Shown piece by piece: positions 31,357-39,340 of a DNA stretch of 46,085 nt (within the stretch, counting starts at the first letter, position 1; each line of letters starts with the position of its first letter). The position numbers and the translations under genes are program-made. Under the pieces are notes generated by a model. The model worked only from the letters and a program-made list of their open reading frames with translations, was not told where the DNA came from and did no database searches. Source of the stretch: Mycolicibacterium llatzerense (lineage in GTDB: Bacteria > Actinomycetota > Actinomycetes > Mycobacteriales > Mycobacteriaceae); contig NZ_JXST01000048.1 in assembly GCF_000878195.1 (NCBI RefSeq), positions 1 to 46,085 on the forward strand. Reading direction: 5' to 3'.

Positions 31357-32091
31357 ATGAGCTGGAAGCAGCGGTGGTCGTTCGTGCAGATGGCGCTGGG
31401 GATGCGCAAGTTCATCCAGACAGGACAATTCGGCGACGGCCGGGAGGCCGCTGCGGCAGCGTACGTGGAAGCAAATGCCCGCCCCGGCGACGTCGATGAT
31501 GTCCTCGCGACCATCGACAAGTTCGCCCGTGAGCAGTCGATGCTGGTCAATGTCGGCGACGAAAAAGGACAACTCCTGGAGTCTGCGGTGACCCGCGCCA
31601 ACCCCGAGCGAGTCCTGGAGCTGGGCACCTACTGTGGCTACAGCGCTCTCCTGATGGCCCGCACCGCCCCGGAAGCGCACATCTACACGGTGGAATTGTC
31701 GACGGACAACGCCGAGGTGGCGCGCCGCATCTGGACCCACGCCGGCGTCGCCGACCGGATCACCTGCGTGGTCGGCACCATCGGCGACGACGGCGCCACC
31801 CTGGACAAGCTGGCCGGTTACGGGTTCGGGCCGGGCAATCTCGATTTCATGTTCATCGACCACAACAAGGACGTCTACCTCGACGACCTCGAGTCGGTCA
31901 TGAAGCGCGGCTGGCTGCGGCGCGGCGCCATCGCGGTCGCCGACAACGTGAAGGTGCCCGGTTCGCCCAAGTACCGGGCGTACATGAAAGAGCAGCAGGG
32001 CAAGACCTGGAACACCGTGGAGCACTCGACCCATGTCGAGTATCAGAACCTGCTGACCGACCTGGTGCTCGAATCGGACTACTTGGGCTGA
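31357..32091 (+). CDS. catechol O-methyltransferase-like protein (Rv1703c-like)
   Basis: The 244-residue product (ATG at 31357; a GTG three codons upstream is possible) has an SAM-binding Rossmann core: RVLELGTYCGYSALLMARTAP as motif I and IYTVELSTDNAEVARRI as motif II. DFMFIDHNKDVYLDDLE, with the metal-binding Asp, and VADNVKVPGSP follow. This is the COMT plan with a divalent cation site. It methylates catechol-like hydroxyls; the substrate in this organism is unknown. It is the one plus-strand gene in the core block here, and it converges with DUF1622, overlapping it by 13 bases. Confidence 0.85.
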   Translation: MSWKQRWSFVQMALGMRKFIQTGQFGDGREAAAAAYVEANARPGDVDDVLATIDKFAREQSMLVNVGDEKGQLLESAVTRANPERVLELGTYCGYSALLMARTAPEAHIYTVELSTDNAEVARRIWTHAGVADRITCVVGTIGDDGATLDKLAGYGFGPGNLDFMFIDHNKDVYLDDLESVMKRGWLRRGAIAVADNVKVPGSPKYRAYMKEQQGKTWNTVEHSTHVEYQNLLTDLVLESDYLG

Positions 32092-32459
32092 CTGCCGCCC
32101 AGCGGCCGGGCCGGACGCTGCCACGGCCACGAGCCGGTCATCTCGACCTGCAGCGAGAAGCTCAGGAAGGTCCGGATGGCGACAATGCCGGCCAGTACCG
32201 CGACGCTCTGCGCGGTCGGGGTGACGGCCACCGTCCGGATGATGTCGGCCGCGACCAGGAATTCGAGGCCGAGCAGGATCGAGCGGCCGAGCTGCCGACG
32301 GAATGCGTCGTAGGCGCCGCCCGCCGATCCGCCCTTGGTGCCGCGCAACCTGACAATCATTGCCGGCAGGGCGATCACGGCACCACCCACGATCACCGCG
32401 ACACCGACAGCATCGATCACCTTGCCGGTCGTCTCGATGATCTCGTAGAAGGCCATCAC
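32079..32459 (-). CDS. DUF1622 family membrane protein
   Basis: The 126-residue product has three hydrophobic segments (about 14-35, 60-80 and 84-105), with FRRQLGRSILLGLEFLVAADIIRTV in the middle, described here as the FRRQLGRSILLGLEFL and AADIIRTV motifs that mark DUF1622. The function of the family is unknown. The C-terminus is polar and Pro-rich. It is convergent with the O-methyltransferase gene and overlaps its end. It stands 29 bases after xerD on the same strand and may be in that transcript. Confidence 0.85.
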   Translation of the reverse strand: MMAFYEIIETTGKVIDAVGVAVIVGGAVIALPAMIVRLRGTKGGSAGGAYDAFRRQLGRSILLGLEFLVAADIIRTVAVTPTAQSVAVLAGIVAIRTFLSFSLQVEMTGSWPWQRPARPLGGSQPK

Positions 32460-32488
32460 CGGATGCTAACGCCGGCCGATCGTCATCC

Positions 32489-33466
32489 TTATCTGGCGCG
32501 CGGGTGCGCCCCGGCCCACACTTCGCGCAGCGCGCTGACCGTCACCAGGGTGTAGATCTGCGTCGTGGTGACCGACGCGTGGCCGAGCAATTCCTGCACG
32601 ACGCGCACATCGGCGCCGCCTTCGAGCAGGTGCGTGGCGAACGAGTGGCGCAGCGTGTGTGGCGAGACCGCGGCGGTGATGCCGGCTCGCTCGGCCGAAT
32701 CCTGCAGCACCTGCCAGGCGCTCTGCCGGGACAACCGGCCGCCGCGCGCATTGAGGAAGATCGCGGGCGTGCCCTTGCCGCGGCGCGCCAGGTCGGGACG
32801 GCCCCGCACCAGGTAGGCGTCCAGCGCCGTGACAGCGGGCCGGCCGATCGGCACCAGCCGCTGCTTGCCACCCTTGCCGTGCAGCATCACCGAACGCGAC
32901 TCGGTATCGACGTCGTCGCGATCGAGGCCGACCGCCTCAGAAATGCGCGCTCCGGTCGAATACAGCAGTTCCAGCAGCGCGCGGTTGCGCAGGGTCAGCG
33001 GGTTGTCGGCGTCACTGTCGCCGCCCGCACCGTCCAGCAGGGCCAGCACGTCGTCGTAGCTGAGGCTCTTGGGCAGTCGTCTGCCCGGTGTCGGCGGTTT
33101 CACGCCGCGCGCGACGTCGATGTCGGTGAGGCCTTCGGCGGCAGCGAACTTGTGCAGCCCGCGCACCGCGATGACGGCCCGCGCGGCAGAGACCGACGAC
33201 AACGCGACGACGCCGTTCTCCGGATCGCCCTGCCGCAGCGCGACCAGGAACTCGCTGACGTCGGTCTCGGTGACCGCGCCCAGATCGTCGATGCCGCGGC
33301 CGGCCAGGTGGGCGGTGTACCGCCGGATGTCACGCCGGTAGGAGCTCAGGGTGTTGGCCGCGACGCCCCGCTCGATGCTGAGGTGGTTCAGGTAGCCCTG
33401 GACCTGCTGTTCCAGTCGCGAACGGACCCCCGCAGGGGCGGAAGTGGCCGAAACCGCCCCGGTCAT
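32489..33466 (-). CDS. xerD: site-specific tyrosine recombinase XerD
   Basis: The 325-residue product begins at the ATG at 33466. Residues 15-115 are the SAM-like core-binding domain (VQGYLNHLSIERGVAANTLSSY). The catalytic domain carries the Arg in STGARISEAVGL, the HTLRHSFATHLLEGG box (His-x-x-Arg), the His in LLGHASVTTTQIY and the Tyr in that last motif. XerD works with XerC at dif to resolve chromosome dimers. Its start overlaps the NUDIX stop by one base (TGATG). This is a host recombinase in its normal position, not an integrase of a mobile element. Confidence 0.93.
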   Translation of the reverse strand: MTGAVSATSAPAGVRSRLEQQVQGYLNHLSIERGVAANTLSSYRRDIRRYTAHLAGRGIDDLGAVTETDVSEFLVALRQGDPENGVVALSSVSAARAVIAVRGLHKFAAAEGLTDIDVARGVKPPTPGRRLPKSLSYDDVLALLDGAGGDSDADNPLTLRNRALLELLYSTGARISEAVGLDRDDVDTESRSVMLHGKGGKQRLVPIGRPAVTALDAYLVRGRPDLARRGKGTPAIFLNARGGRLSRQSAWQVLQDSAERAGITAAVSPHTLRHSFATHLLEGGADVRVVQELLGHASVTTTQIYTLVTVSALREVWAGAHPRAR

Positions 33467-34080
33467 CAGTCCTGATCCCGCCGGGTGCGCAGCGCGGTCG
33501 GCCGGTCGATCCAGGGCGCGTCGAGCGGGCGCAGCTCGGCCGGCCGATGAGCGGCGGCCAGAATCCCGGCCACCGCAAGGGCATTGACGATCTCGCCGTC
33601 GAACACCATCCGCACCGCATCGGCCAGTGGAACCCGCTTGACCACCAGGTCGGCTTCCTCGTCGTGCGCGTCCGGACGGCCGATCTCGGTCAGCCCGGTC
33701 GCCAGGAAGATGCGCACACTCTCGTCGCTGAATCCGGGCGCCGAGTCGACGTCGATCAGCGGCTGCCAGTGTTCGGCGGCCAGGCCGGTTTCCTCTTCGA
33801 GTTCGCGGGCCGCGGTGAGGTGCGGCGGCTCGTCGCCCATGTCCAGCAGCCCGGCGGGCAGCTCCCACAGCCGCCGCCCGATCGGGTGCCGGTACTGGTA
33901 CACGAGTACCAGGTTCCCGTCCTCGTCGAGCGCGACGATCGCGACCGCCCCGTAGTGCTCGACCACCTCACGGCGTGCCGAGCCACCACCGGGCATCGTG
34001 ACCTCGTCGGCCCGCAGCGCGAAAATCTTTCCTACGTAAACAGTTTCGCTCGAAAGCGTGGCGAAATCGTGCTCAGCCAC
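33466..34080 (-). CDS. NUDIX hydrolase, ADP-ribose pyrophosphatase-like (Rv1700-like)
   Basis: Starting from the GTG at 34080 the product has 204 residues. The Nudix box reads GLLDMGDEPPHLTAARELEE followed by ETGL. The Gly-to-Glu distance has one extra residue compared with the usual GX5EX7REUXEEXGU. QYRHPIGRRLWELPAG precedes it, as in ADP-ribose pyrophosphatases, which cut ADP-ribose to AMP and ribose 5-phosphate. The start overlaps the pyrG end by eight bases and the stop touches xerD. A longer form starting 15 codons upstream is less likely. Confidence 0.85.
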   Translation of the reverse strand: MAEHDFATLSSETVYVGKIFALRADEVTMPGGGSARREVVEHYGAVAIVALDEDGNLVLVYQYRHPIGRRLWELPAGLLDMGDEPPHLTAARELEEETGLAAEHWQPLIDVDSAPGFSDESVRIFLATGLTEIGRPDAHDEEADLVVKRVPLADAVRMVFDGEIVNALAVAGILAAAHRPAELRPLDAPWIDRPTALRTRRDQD

Positions 34081-35839
34081 GGGATTCTTGCAGCTGCTCG
34101 GCGTCATCGTCCGAACCCTCCGCATGTGATCCGTTGCCGTGCACCTCCGAGTCGGCCTCTTCCAGCGGCAGCCGCTCGGCGGCCTTGTAGTCCAGCGACG
34201 CCCCGACGAACGCGGAGAACAGCGGATGCGGACGCGTCGGGCGGCTCTTGAGCTCCGGGTGCGCCTGGGTGCCGACCAGGAACGGGTGCAGGCTGGCGTC
34301 GTACTCGACGAACTCGACCAGCTGTCCGTCTGGCGAGGTGCCGGAGAACTTCAGCCCGCTCTCGGAAATGCGGTCGCGGTAGGCGTTGTTCACCTCGTAG
34401 CGGTGCCGGTGGCGTTCGGACACCTCGGTGGCGTCGTACGCCTTAGCCACGATCGAATCCGCCTGCAGCACGGCCGGGTAGGCACCGAGGCGCATGGTGC
34501 CGCCCAGGTCGGCCTCGCCGGCGACCGCGTCGCGCTGGTCGGCCATGGTGGCGATCACCGGGTCCGGCGTGTGCTCGTCGAACTCCGCCGAGTTGGCGCC
34601 GCTGATGCCCACGGACCGGGCGGCTTCGATGACGATGCACTGCAAGCCGAGGCACAGGCCCAGCAGCGGCAGCCGCTGGCGACGGGCGTAGCTGATCGCG
34701 CCGAGCTTGCCCTCGATACCGCGGATACCGAAGCCACCCGGGATCAGGACACCGTGCACGTCACCGAGCGCGGCAGCCGCACCCTGATCGGTCTCGCAGT
34801 CATCGGAGGCGACCCAGCGGATCTCGACCTTCGAGTGGTGGGCGAACCCACCGGCGCGCAGCGCCTCGGCCACCGAGAGGTAGGCGTCGGACAGGTCGAT
34901 GTACTTGCCCACCAAGGCGATTCGCACCGTCTCCTTGGGCTCGTGCACCCGGCGCAGCAGGTCGTCCCACTCGGACCAGTCCACGTCGCGGAACGGCAGG
35001 TTGAGCCGGCGCACCACGTAGGCGTCCAGCTCCTCGCGGTGCAGCACCTTGGGGATGTCGTAGATGGACGGCGCATCCGGCGTCGAGATGACGCCGTCGA
35101 TGTCCACGTCGCACATCAGCGCGATCTTGTTCTTCAGCGGCTCCGGTACGTCACGGTCGCAGCGCAGGATCAGCGCATCCGGGGTGATACCGATGCTGCG
35201 CAGCGCGGCCACCGAGTGCTGGGTGGGCTTGGTCTTCAGCTCGCCCGACGGCGCCAGGTACGGCACCAGCGACACGTGCAGGAAGAAGACGTTCTCCCGG
35301 CCGACGTCGTGGCGGACCTGGCGGGCCGCCTCGAGGAACGGCTGCGACTCGATATCGCCCACGGTGCCACCGATTTCGGTGATGACCACGTCGGGGCGCT
35401 TGCCCTTGGCGTCGGGCAGCGCCATCTCGAGGATGCGGCTCTTGATCTCGTCGGTGATGTGCGGGATCACCTGGACGGTGTCACCGAGGTAGTCGCCGCG
35501 GCGCTCCTTGGCGATGACCTCGGAGTACACCTGGCCGGTGGTGACGTTGGCCGAGCGGGACAAGTTGCGGTCCAGGAAGCGCTCGTAGTGGCCGATGTCC
35601 AGGTCGGTCTCGGCGCCGTCCTCGGTGACGAACACCTCGCCGTGCTGGAACGGGTTCATGGTGCCGGGATCGACGTTGAGGTACGGGTCCAGCTTCTGCA
35701 TCGTCACGTGCAACCCACGCGCGGTGAGCAATTGGCCAAGACTGCTGGCGGTCAGACCCTTACCGAGCGAGGAAGCGACCCCGCCGCTGACAAAAATATG
35801 CTTCGTCGCGGCCTGTGGGTGCCTGCGTAGCGATGCCAA
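34073..35839 (-). CDS. pyrG: CTP synthase
   Basis: The 588-residue product has the synthetase domain at the N-terminus (KHIFVSGGVASSLGKGLTAS with the P-loop-like SLGKG) and the glutamine amidotransferase domain after about residue 300. LIPGGFGIRG, LGLCLGLQ with the nucleophile Cys, and GTQAHPELKSRP with the His-Pro-Glu triad part are all present. It makes CTP from UTP, ATP and glutamine. About 35 acidic residues at the C-terminus exceed the E. coli form and are typical of mycobacteria. It is likely to have its own promoter, as a hairpin lies between it and mctB. Confidence 0.96.
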   Translation of the reverse strand: MASLRRHPQAATKHIFVSGGVASSLGKGLTASSLGQLLTARGLHVTMQKLDPYLNVDPGTMNPFQHGEVFVTEDGAETDLDIGHYERFLDRNLSRSANVTTGQVYSEVIAKERRGDYLGDTVQVIPHITDEIKSRILEMALPDAKGKRPDVVITEIGGTVGDIESQPFLEAARQVRHDVGRENVFFLHVSLVPYLAPSGELKTKPTQHSVAALRSIGITPDALILRCDRDVPEPLKNKIALMCDVDIDGVISTPDAPSIYDIPKVLHREELDAYVVRRLNLPFRDVDWSEWDDLLRRVHEPKETVRIALVGKYIDLSDAYLSVAEALRAGGFAHHSKVEIRWVASDDCETDQGAAAALGDVHGVLIPGGFGIRGIEGKLGAISYARRQRLPLLGLCLGLQCIVIEAARSVGISGANSAEFDEHTPDPVIATMADQRDAVAGEADLGGTMRLGAYPAVLQADSIVAKAYDATEVSERHRHRYEVNNAYRDRISESGLKFSGTSPDGQLVEFVEYDASLHPFLVGTQAHPELKSRPTRPHPLFSAFVGASLDYKAAERLPLEEADSEVHGNGSHAEGSDDDAEQLQESRG

Positions 35840-35916
35840 GAATGACCTCCGTGGTGATGGGGCACGGTAGCGGTCGAGCTACCTGGGGGCCTGCCGACCC
35901 ACGGAATTTCACCCTA

Positions 35917-35954
35917 TCACCGACCGGCGCGAGCCGAAGCTGACGCGCCGGTGA
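35917..35954 (-). terminator. imperfect GC-rich hairpin between mctB and pyrG
   Basis: TCACCG plus CCGGCGCG (35917-35931) pair with CGCGCCGGTGA (35944-35954), leaving a four-base bulge. It lies 22 bases after the mctB stop. It could end the mctB transcript before pyrG; there is no T-run. Confidence 0.5.
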
Positions 35955-35975
35955 TGGTCGCCACGGCTGGGCGGT

Positions 35976-36917
35976 TTACTGCAGGACGGTCACCGAGCTG
36001 GCACCGCGACCGATGCCGAGCTGCGCCGGATGACCGCCTGAGATGAGCTGCTGCAGCGCCAGGACGGCGGTGATGCGGCCGGCCTGGCTGTTGATGTCGT
36101 CGACGGTCCCGACCGCTCCGGACAGCCCGGCGTCAGAGCGCACCACTGCGACCGCCGCGGTACCCGAGGCGCAGCCGTCCCGGCCCGCCACCAGCGTGCC
36201 CGCACCGTGCGGCGCCAGGCCCGAGGCCAATCGGGCCACCGTGGCCCCGCGGTTACCGGCGTCGTCGCCCAGGGCGCCGCCGGTGACGATCAGTGCACTG
36301 TCGGCGACCCCGATGCGCTGGTTGCCGTAAGTGATGAACCCGGTGTCGCGCAGCGTGGCCAGCACGGTGTCGCGCTGCATGTCGTCGACGGGCAGCACCG
36401 CGGGGTTGCGGTCCCGCAGCAGGGTGATACCGAGCAGGTCGCCGGCCTGTGAACCCTGGTCGACGGTCCGGGTGCTGAGCTGACGCCCGGCCGGCACGAT
36501 CGGCGAGTTCACCACCGACAGCAGCTTCTCCGAGGCATTGGCGTCCACGAACTGCTGAGTCAGGGCGATGGTCCCGGTGACCGAACCACCTGCGGCCGCA
36601 ATCAGTTTCGTGGCCGCGTCGACGTCATCAGAGACGGCATCCGGGGTGCGGAACACCACGACCGACTTCCCCGCCAACGCGTCGCGCACCATCCGCGGCG
36701 ACATCTGCGCATCGAACTCGCCTGCCGCACTGAGCTTCTGGTTCAGCGCGTTCTTGTCGTCGGTCAGGGTGTTGATCTGGTTCTGCAACTCGTGTTTGTC
36801 GTCACGCAATCCCGACAACAACGTGTTGGACAACAGGCCGGAACCGAGCATCACCCCGATGGCCAGCGCCAGGAACACCGCGGCCAGTGAGATCGCATGC
36901 GAGCGTAGGGAAATCAT
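35976..36917 (-). CDS. mctB: copper transporter MctB (Rv1698-like)
   Basis: The 313-residue product has an N-terminal hydrophobic helix (HAISLAAVFLALAIGVMLGSG, residues 7-27) followed by a coiled-coil-like segment (LRDDKHELQNQINTLTDDKNALNQKL, noted here as the heptad region 37-62). A long alpha/beta domain extends to the end. It matches MctB of M. tuberculosis, which limits intracellular copper and was first described as an outer-membrane channel. It lies seven bases after steA on the same strand, as in other mycobacteria. Confidence 0.9.
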   Translation of the reverse strand: MISLRSHAISLAAVFLALAIGVMLGSGLLSNTLLSGLRDDKHELQNQINTLTDDKNALNQKLSAAGEFDAQMSPRMVRDALAGKSVVVFRTPDAVSDDVDAATKLIAAAGGSVTGTIALTQQFVDANASEKLLSVVNSPIVPAGRQLSTRTVDQGSQAGDLLGITLLRDRNPAVLPVDDMQRDTVLATLRDTGFITYGNQRIGVADSALIVTGGALGDDAGNRGATVARLASGLAPHGAGTLVAGRDGCASGTAAVAVVRSDAGLSGAVGTVDDINSQAGRITAVLALQQLISGGHPAQLGIGRGASSVTVLQ

Positions 36918-36924
36918 CGTGCGG

Positions 36925-38109
36925 CTAGCTCACCAGACCCTGAGCCCACAGCAGGAAGCGGTTCCAGTAGTCGGTCACCAGGTGCAGGACAGTGGCGTCG
37001 GCGCGCGCGACGTACAGCGCGACGATGACGGCCACCAGCATCGCCAGCACCAGCAGCGCGATGGCGCCACCGGAGACCCGGCTGCGGTACAGCGTCGCAA
37101 CGGCTTTCGCATCGACCAGCTTCTCCCCCACCTTCAGGCGGGTCAGGAACGTCGACGGCGTGCTCGACTGCCGGGTGCGGTCGAAGAACTCTTCGATGTT
37201 GGCGCGGTGGCCGGCGGTGACGATCAGCGCGGCGCCGTGGTGGTCGACGAGCAGCAGCGCCAGGTCCGCAGCCGAGCCGGCGGCCGGGAAGGTCATGGCG
37301 CCCACGCCCAGATCCTGAATGCGCTCAAGGCCTTTGGCGTGACCGTCGGCGTCGGCCGGCAGCACCACCTGGGCGCCGGAGCGCAACACGTCGGCGCTCA
37401 TCTCCTCGGGGTCGCCGACGATCAGCGCGGGCCGGTAGCCGGCCTTGCGCAGTACGTCCGCGCCGCCCCCGACGCCAACGAGCACCGGCTGGTACTCCTT
37501 GATGAACGGCTTGATGGCCTTGAGGTCGGCTTCGGCACTGGGGTCGTCGGTCACGACCACGACGTGGCGACGGGCCACGTCGACGTCGATGTCCGGGATG
37601 CCCATGCCGTCGATCAGCAGTGGGCTCTCGCTGCGGATGAACTCGATGGTGTTGCCGGCGAACGCCTCCAGGTGCGCGACGAGACCGCTCTTGGCCTCGT
37701 GCATCATCTCGTGGATCTGCTCGTCGCTGCGCTCGTTGCCGAGGACCAGGCGACGGTCGCCGTTGTAGATGCCGCCGTTGTGCAGCCGCACCTTGGCGCC
37801 GTCCTTGACCTTCTTGAAGACCTCGGGGCCGGTCTCATCGATCAACGTAACTCCGTTGGCGACAAGCACTTCCGGGCCCAGGTTCGGGTAACGGCCGGAG
37901 ATGGACGACGATGCGTTCACCACTGCGGCGACCTCGGCCTCCACCAGCGCGTCGGCGGTGATGCGGTCGAGGTCCAGTGCATCGAGGATGACGATGTCCC
38001 CCGGACCGACGCGGCGCAGCAGTCGATCGATGTCGCGGTCAACGCGGGCGGTTCCAGTCACGCCCGGCTTCGGTCCGGCATTTCGGGTGAGCAGCGCTGC
38101 CATCTTCAT
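36925..38109 (-). CDS. steA: cytokinetic ring protein SteA (Rv1697-like)
   Basis: From the ATG at 38109 the product has 394 residues. It has a thiamin-pyrophosphokinase-like core (YRPALIVGDPEEMSADVLRSGAQVV) and a C-terminal membrane helix (AIALLVLAMLVAVIVALYVA, about 345-364). SteA was named for its septal role with SteB and its link to the peptidoglycan hydrolase RipA in corynebacteria. RARVDRDI-type segments near the N-terminus (TARVDRDIDRLLRRV) are also conserved. A second Met nine codons upstream is less likely. A tandem GTNAC motif lies about 75-88 bases before the start. Confidence 0.85.
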   Translation of the reverse strand: MKMAALLTRNAGPKPGVTGTARVDRDIDRLLRRVGPGDIVILDALDLDRITADALVEAEVAAVVNASSSISGRYPNLGPEVLVANGVTLIDETGPEVFKKVKDGAKVRLHNGGIYNGDRRLVLGNERSDEQIHEMMHEAKSGLVAHLEAFAGNTIEFIRSESPLLIDGMGIPDIDVDVARRHVVVVTDDPSAEADLKAIKPFIKEYQPVLVGVGGGADVLRKAGYRPALIVGDPEEMSADVLRSGAQVVLPADADGHAKGLERIQDLGVGAMTFPAAGSAADLALLLVDHHGAALIVTAGHRANIEEFFDRTRQSSTPSTFLTRLKVGEKLVDAKAVATLYRSRVSGGAIALLVLAMLVAVIVALYVARADATVLHLVTDYWNRFLLWAQGLVS

Positions 38110-38183
38110 GCGTCGATTCTGGCGATGAACCCTCAAGTAGAGGTGGAGGCGCGCCGTAACATCAGCCTCAGAAGTTTTCTTTT

Positions 38184-38197
38184 GTCACATCTGTAAC
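38184..38197. promoter_or_regulatory. GTCAC-N4-GTAAC repeat upstream of steA (MtrA-like)
   Basis: GTCAC (38184-38188), ATCT, GTAAC (38193-38197). GTNAC-type repeats are reported for the mycobacterial response regulator MtrA, which controls cell-division and envelope genes including ripA. It lies 75-88 bases before the steA start. The spacing is quoted from memory, so the assignment is tentative. Confidence 0.4.
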
Positions 38198-38209
38198 AGC
38201 CAATTGGTC

Positions 38210-38758
38210 TCAATCTCGCTTCGCCGCGTAGTGCCGAGCAGCCTTGGCGCGGTTGCCACAGGTCGTCATCGAGTGCCAGCGCCGGGTGCCGTTCTTCGAT
38301 GTGTCGTAGAACCACAGGACGCAATGCGGGTGCGCGCACTGCTTGATCCGCCCGGCCGACTCGGCCAGCAGTTGCAGCAGGTTGTCCGCGGCGAGCCAGC
38401 CGGGCAGCCACTCAGATCGCGGCACCTCCACGTCGTCCTGCGGCCCGGGGTCGGCGAGGAAGCGCCGGATACGACCGTGGTCCAGGACTGCGTTCAATTC
38501 ATCAGCTGAACCGTCGGTGACCACCTGCAGAATCGCCTCGCGGGCACGCACCAATGCCGCCCGGGTTTTCTCGTCGGCGCCGCACCGGTCGTCGAGATCG
38601 TTGGCGACCAGCCAGCATCGGAGCCCCGCCACATCGGTCAGGAGATCCTGCGGCCCGTCCGCCGACATCCAGCGGGTGTTCAGCAGGTCCAGCGCGAGGG
38701 GTTCGCCGACATGCGGGCGCGGATCACGCATAGCTGAGATTAACCGCCTCTCCTGCAT
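38210..38758 (-). CDS. CGNR zinc-finger (ABATE-domain) transcriptional regulator
   Basis: The 182-residue product has an N-terminal ABATE domain (PLALDLLNTRWM and helical repeats, about 20-120) and a C-terminal zinc finger: CAHPHCVLWFYDTSKNGTRRW, noted as CAHPHC, then HSMTTCGNRAKAARHYA. CGNR is the signature. These proteins are taken to be stress-responsive regulators. The start at 38758 has GGGAGG six bases before it; an ATG nine codons further in (38731) is possible but less well placed. It diverges from the VOC gene at 38871, and a palindrome lies between them. Confidence 0.85.
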   Translation of the reverse strand: MQERRLISAMRDPRPHVGEPLALDLLNTRWMSADGPQDLLTDVAGLRCWLVANDLDDRCGADEKTRAALVRAREAILQVVTDGSADELNAVLDHGRIRRFLADPGPQDDVEVPRSEWLPGWLAADNLLQLLAESAGRIKQCAHPHCVLWFYDTSKNGTRRWHSMTTCGNRAKAARHYAAKRD

Positions 38759-38804
38759 CGACAGCCTCCCGACAGTCCACTAACCATCTATTTCAATTTT
38801 GGTG

Positions 38805-38834
38805 GTTGACACCTTGCGCTACCGATTCTAACCT
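38805..38834 (+). promoter_or_regulatory. sigma-A-type promoter for the VOC-FMN gene pair
   Basis: TTGACA (38805-38810) and TAACCT (38829-38834), spaced by 18 bases, fit a housekeeping promoter with a mycobacterial TANNNT -10. Transcription would begin around 38841, at the edge of the palindrome 38847-38856. Confidence 0.6.
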
Positions 38835-38846
38835 TCAAATGTCAGT

Positions 38847-38856
38847 TAACTAGTTA
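38847..38856. promoter_or_regulatory. palindrome TAACTAGTTA, candidate operator
   Basis: This perfect 10-base palindrome lies just after the predicted transcription start and 14 bases before the VOC start codon. A repressor bound here would block transcription. The divergent CGNR gene is a candidate source, although a MarR-type protein elsewhere could also bind such a site. Confidence 0.45.
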
Positions 38857-38870
38857 CAACGGAGGAACCG

Positions 38871-39332
38871 ATGACCACCGCCATCACACCCAAACTCGCC
38901 CCCGGACACGTCGGACTCAACGTCACCGACCTGTCCCGATCCGTCGACTTCTACCGCCGCGCTTTGGGTTTCGAACAGCTGGGCATCAGCGACGAGGGCG
39001 AGCACCGCTTCGCCTTCCTGGGTTCCGAGGGCACCCTGCGGCTGACCTTGTGGCAGCAGAGCGACGGCGCGTTCTCCACCCACAGCCCGGGTCTGCACCA
39101 CCTGTCGTTCCAGGTCGACACCATCGAGCAGGTTCAGACCGTGGAGGCCGCGCTCAAGGAGCTGGGTGTGACCTTCGCCCACGACGGTGTGGTGGCGCAC
39201 GGAGAAGGCGCGGCGTCGGGCGGCATCTTCTTCACCGACCCCGACGGCATCCGGCTGGAGATCTACGCACCGAATGGCGCGCAGACCGCACCGGCGCCGA
39301 GCGGCGCCGCCCCCACCTGCGGATTCTTCTGA
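38871..39332 (+). CDS. VOC-family dioxygenase/glyoxalase-like protein
   Basis: The 153-residue product has two beta-alpha modules: GHVGLNVTDLSRSVDFYRRALGFEQL and HSPGLHHLSFQVDTIEQV, read as the His-bearing strands, with FFTDPDGIRLEIYAP at the end. His (residue about 10), His (about 79) and Glu (about 128) are likely metal ligands. The full set fits type I VOC enzymes such as extradiol-like dioxygenases or glyoxalases, with the substrate unknown. The start has GGAGG six bases upstream. The next gene, an FMN split-barrel protein, begins eight bases after the stop, so the two share a transcript. Confidence 0.85.
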   Translation: MTTAITPKLAPGHVGLNVTDLSRSVDFYRRALGFEQLGISDEGEHRFAFLGSEGTLRLTLWQQSDGAFSTHSPGLHHLSFQVDTIEQVQTVEAALKELGVTFAHDGVVAHGEGAASGGIFFTDPDGIRLEIYAPNGAQTAPAPSGAAPTCGFF

Positions 39333-39340
39333 GCCGCGCC

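Noticed and set aside
32489..33466. Tyrosine recombinase as mobile-element integrase
   Set aside because: Its place between the NUDIX and ParA-like genes and its length fit the host XerD of mycobacteria.
34139..35830. 563-codon open frame opposite pyrG
   Set aside because: Antisense shadow of a conserved CTP synthase gene in GC-rich DNA; no family likeness.
36568..38196. 542-codon open frame opposite mctB and steA
   Set aside because: It spans two genes on the other strand and has low-complexity composition; a shadow.
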